This document shows, one piece after another, positions 5,826 through 5,850 of a DNA stretch of 5,850 nucleotides; positions within the stretch are counted from its first letter, which is position 1; every line of letters starts with the position of its first letter. This DNA comes from Aliivibrio_A kagoshimensis (GTDB lineage: Bacteria; Pseudomonadota; Gammaproteobacteria; Enterobacterales; Vibrionaceae). The DNA is taken from the NCBI RefSeq assembly GCF_050337105.1, contig NZ_JAKJSQ010000121.1, positions 1 to 5,850 on the forward strand, given 5' to 3'. A program made the position numbers and the translations under genes. The notes below the pieces were generated by a model, which ran no database searches, was not told the DNA's origin, and was given only the letters and a program-made list of their open reading frames with translations.

Positions 5826-5850
5826 ATGCTCAATAAGCAATAATTAAGCC

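Noticed and set aside
5792..5833. Extended start of the PEP-CTERM protein (adds 14 residues)
   Set aside because: The added residues would spoil the signal peptide start and contain the ribosome binding site of the ATG at 5791; they also overlap the -10 zone.

Overview
The window looks like chromosomal DNA from a marine gammaproteobacterium, most likely Vibrio or a close relative. This rests on the overall character of the proteins (a YraQ/ArsP_2 permease of about 317 residues, a GcvA-type LysR regulator beside an EamA exporter, an AbrB-family membrane protein), the moderately AT-rich DNA and strong AAGGAG-type ribosome binding sites. No rRNA or other marker gene is present, so the genus is an inference.

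Left part (1-1978, + strand). A good sigma70 promoter (TTGACG, 17 bp, TATATT) precedes a permease gene that is broken by a single frameshift. The N-terminal half (187-714) and C-terminal half (open from 615, to 1139) lie in different frames, and one missing base would restore a full-length protein of about 317 residues. It is followed after 77 bp by a two-domain protein: a GNAT acetyltransferase joined to a C-terminal YoaP-like domain that reads as a thioredoxin-type fold with a single-cysteine CPFS motif. The pairing hints at metalloid or thiol-related detoxification, but substrates are unknown. The gap between the two holds two related CTGTTA/TAACAG inverted repeats.

Middle (1983-3872). A LysR-type regulator on the - strand converges on the acetyltransferase with only 4 bp between the stop codons. 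It is divergent from a 10-TM EamA/DMT-family exporter. The 105-bp divergent region has overlapping opposed -10 elements and a perfect 10-bp palindrome at the -35 position of the regulator gene. This is the usual arrangement of a LysR regulator controlling itself and its neighbouring exporter.

Right part (3873-5850). A 214-bp gap rich in inverted repeats leads to an AbrB-family (PF05145) membrane protein. The last part of this leader can fold into a hairpin that pairs CCTTTT with the AAAAGG of the gene's Shine-Dalgarno site, the most interesting regulatory signal in the window. A perfect 12-bp terminator hairpin separates this gene from a convergent - strand gene for a secreted PEP-CTERM protein of about 199 residues, with a signal peptide, a Gly/Asn/Thr-rich beta-type body and a VPEPST-TM-Arg sorting tail.

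I see no mobile element, CRISPR array, tRNA or rRNA, and no multi-gene defence-like system. The window is mostly transport and regulation genes, with a pseudogene and a few unexplained regulatory structures.
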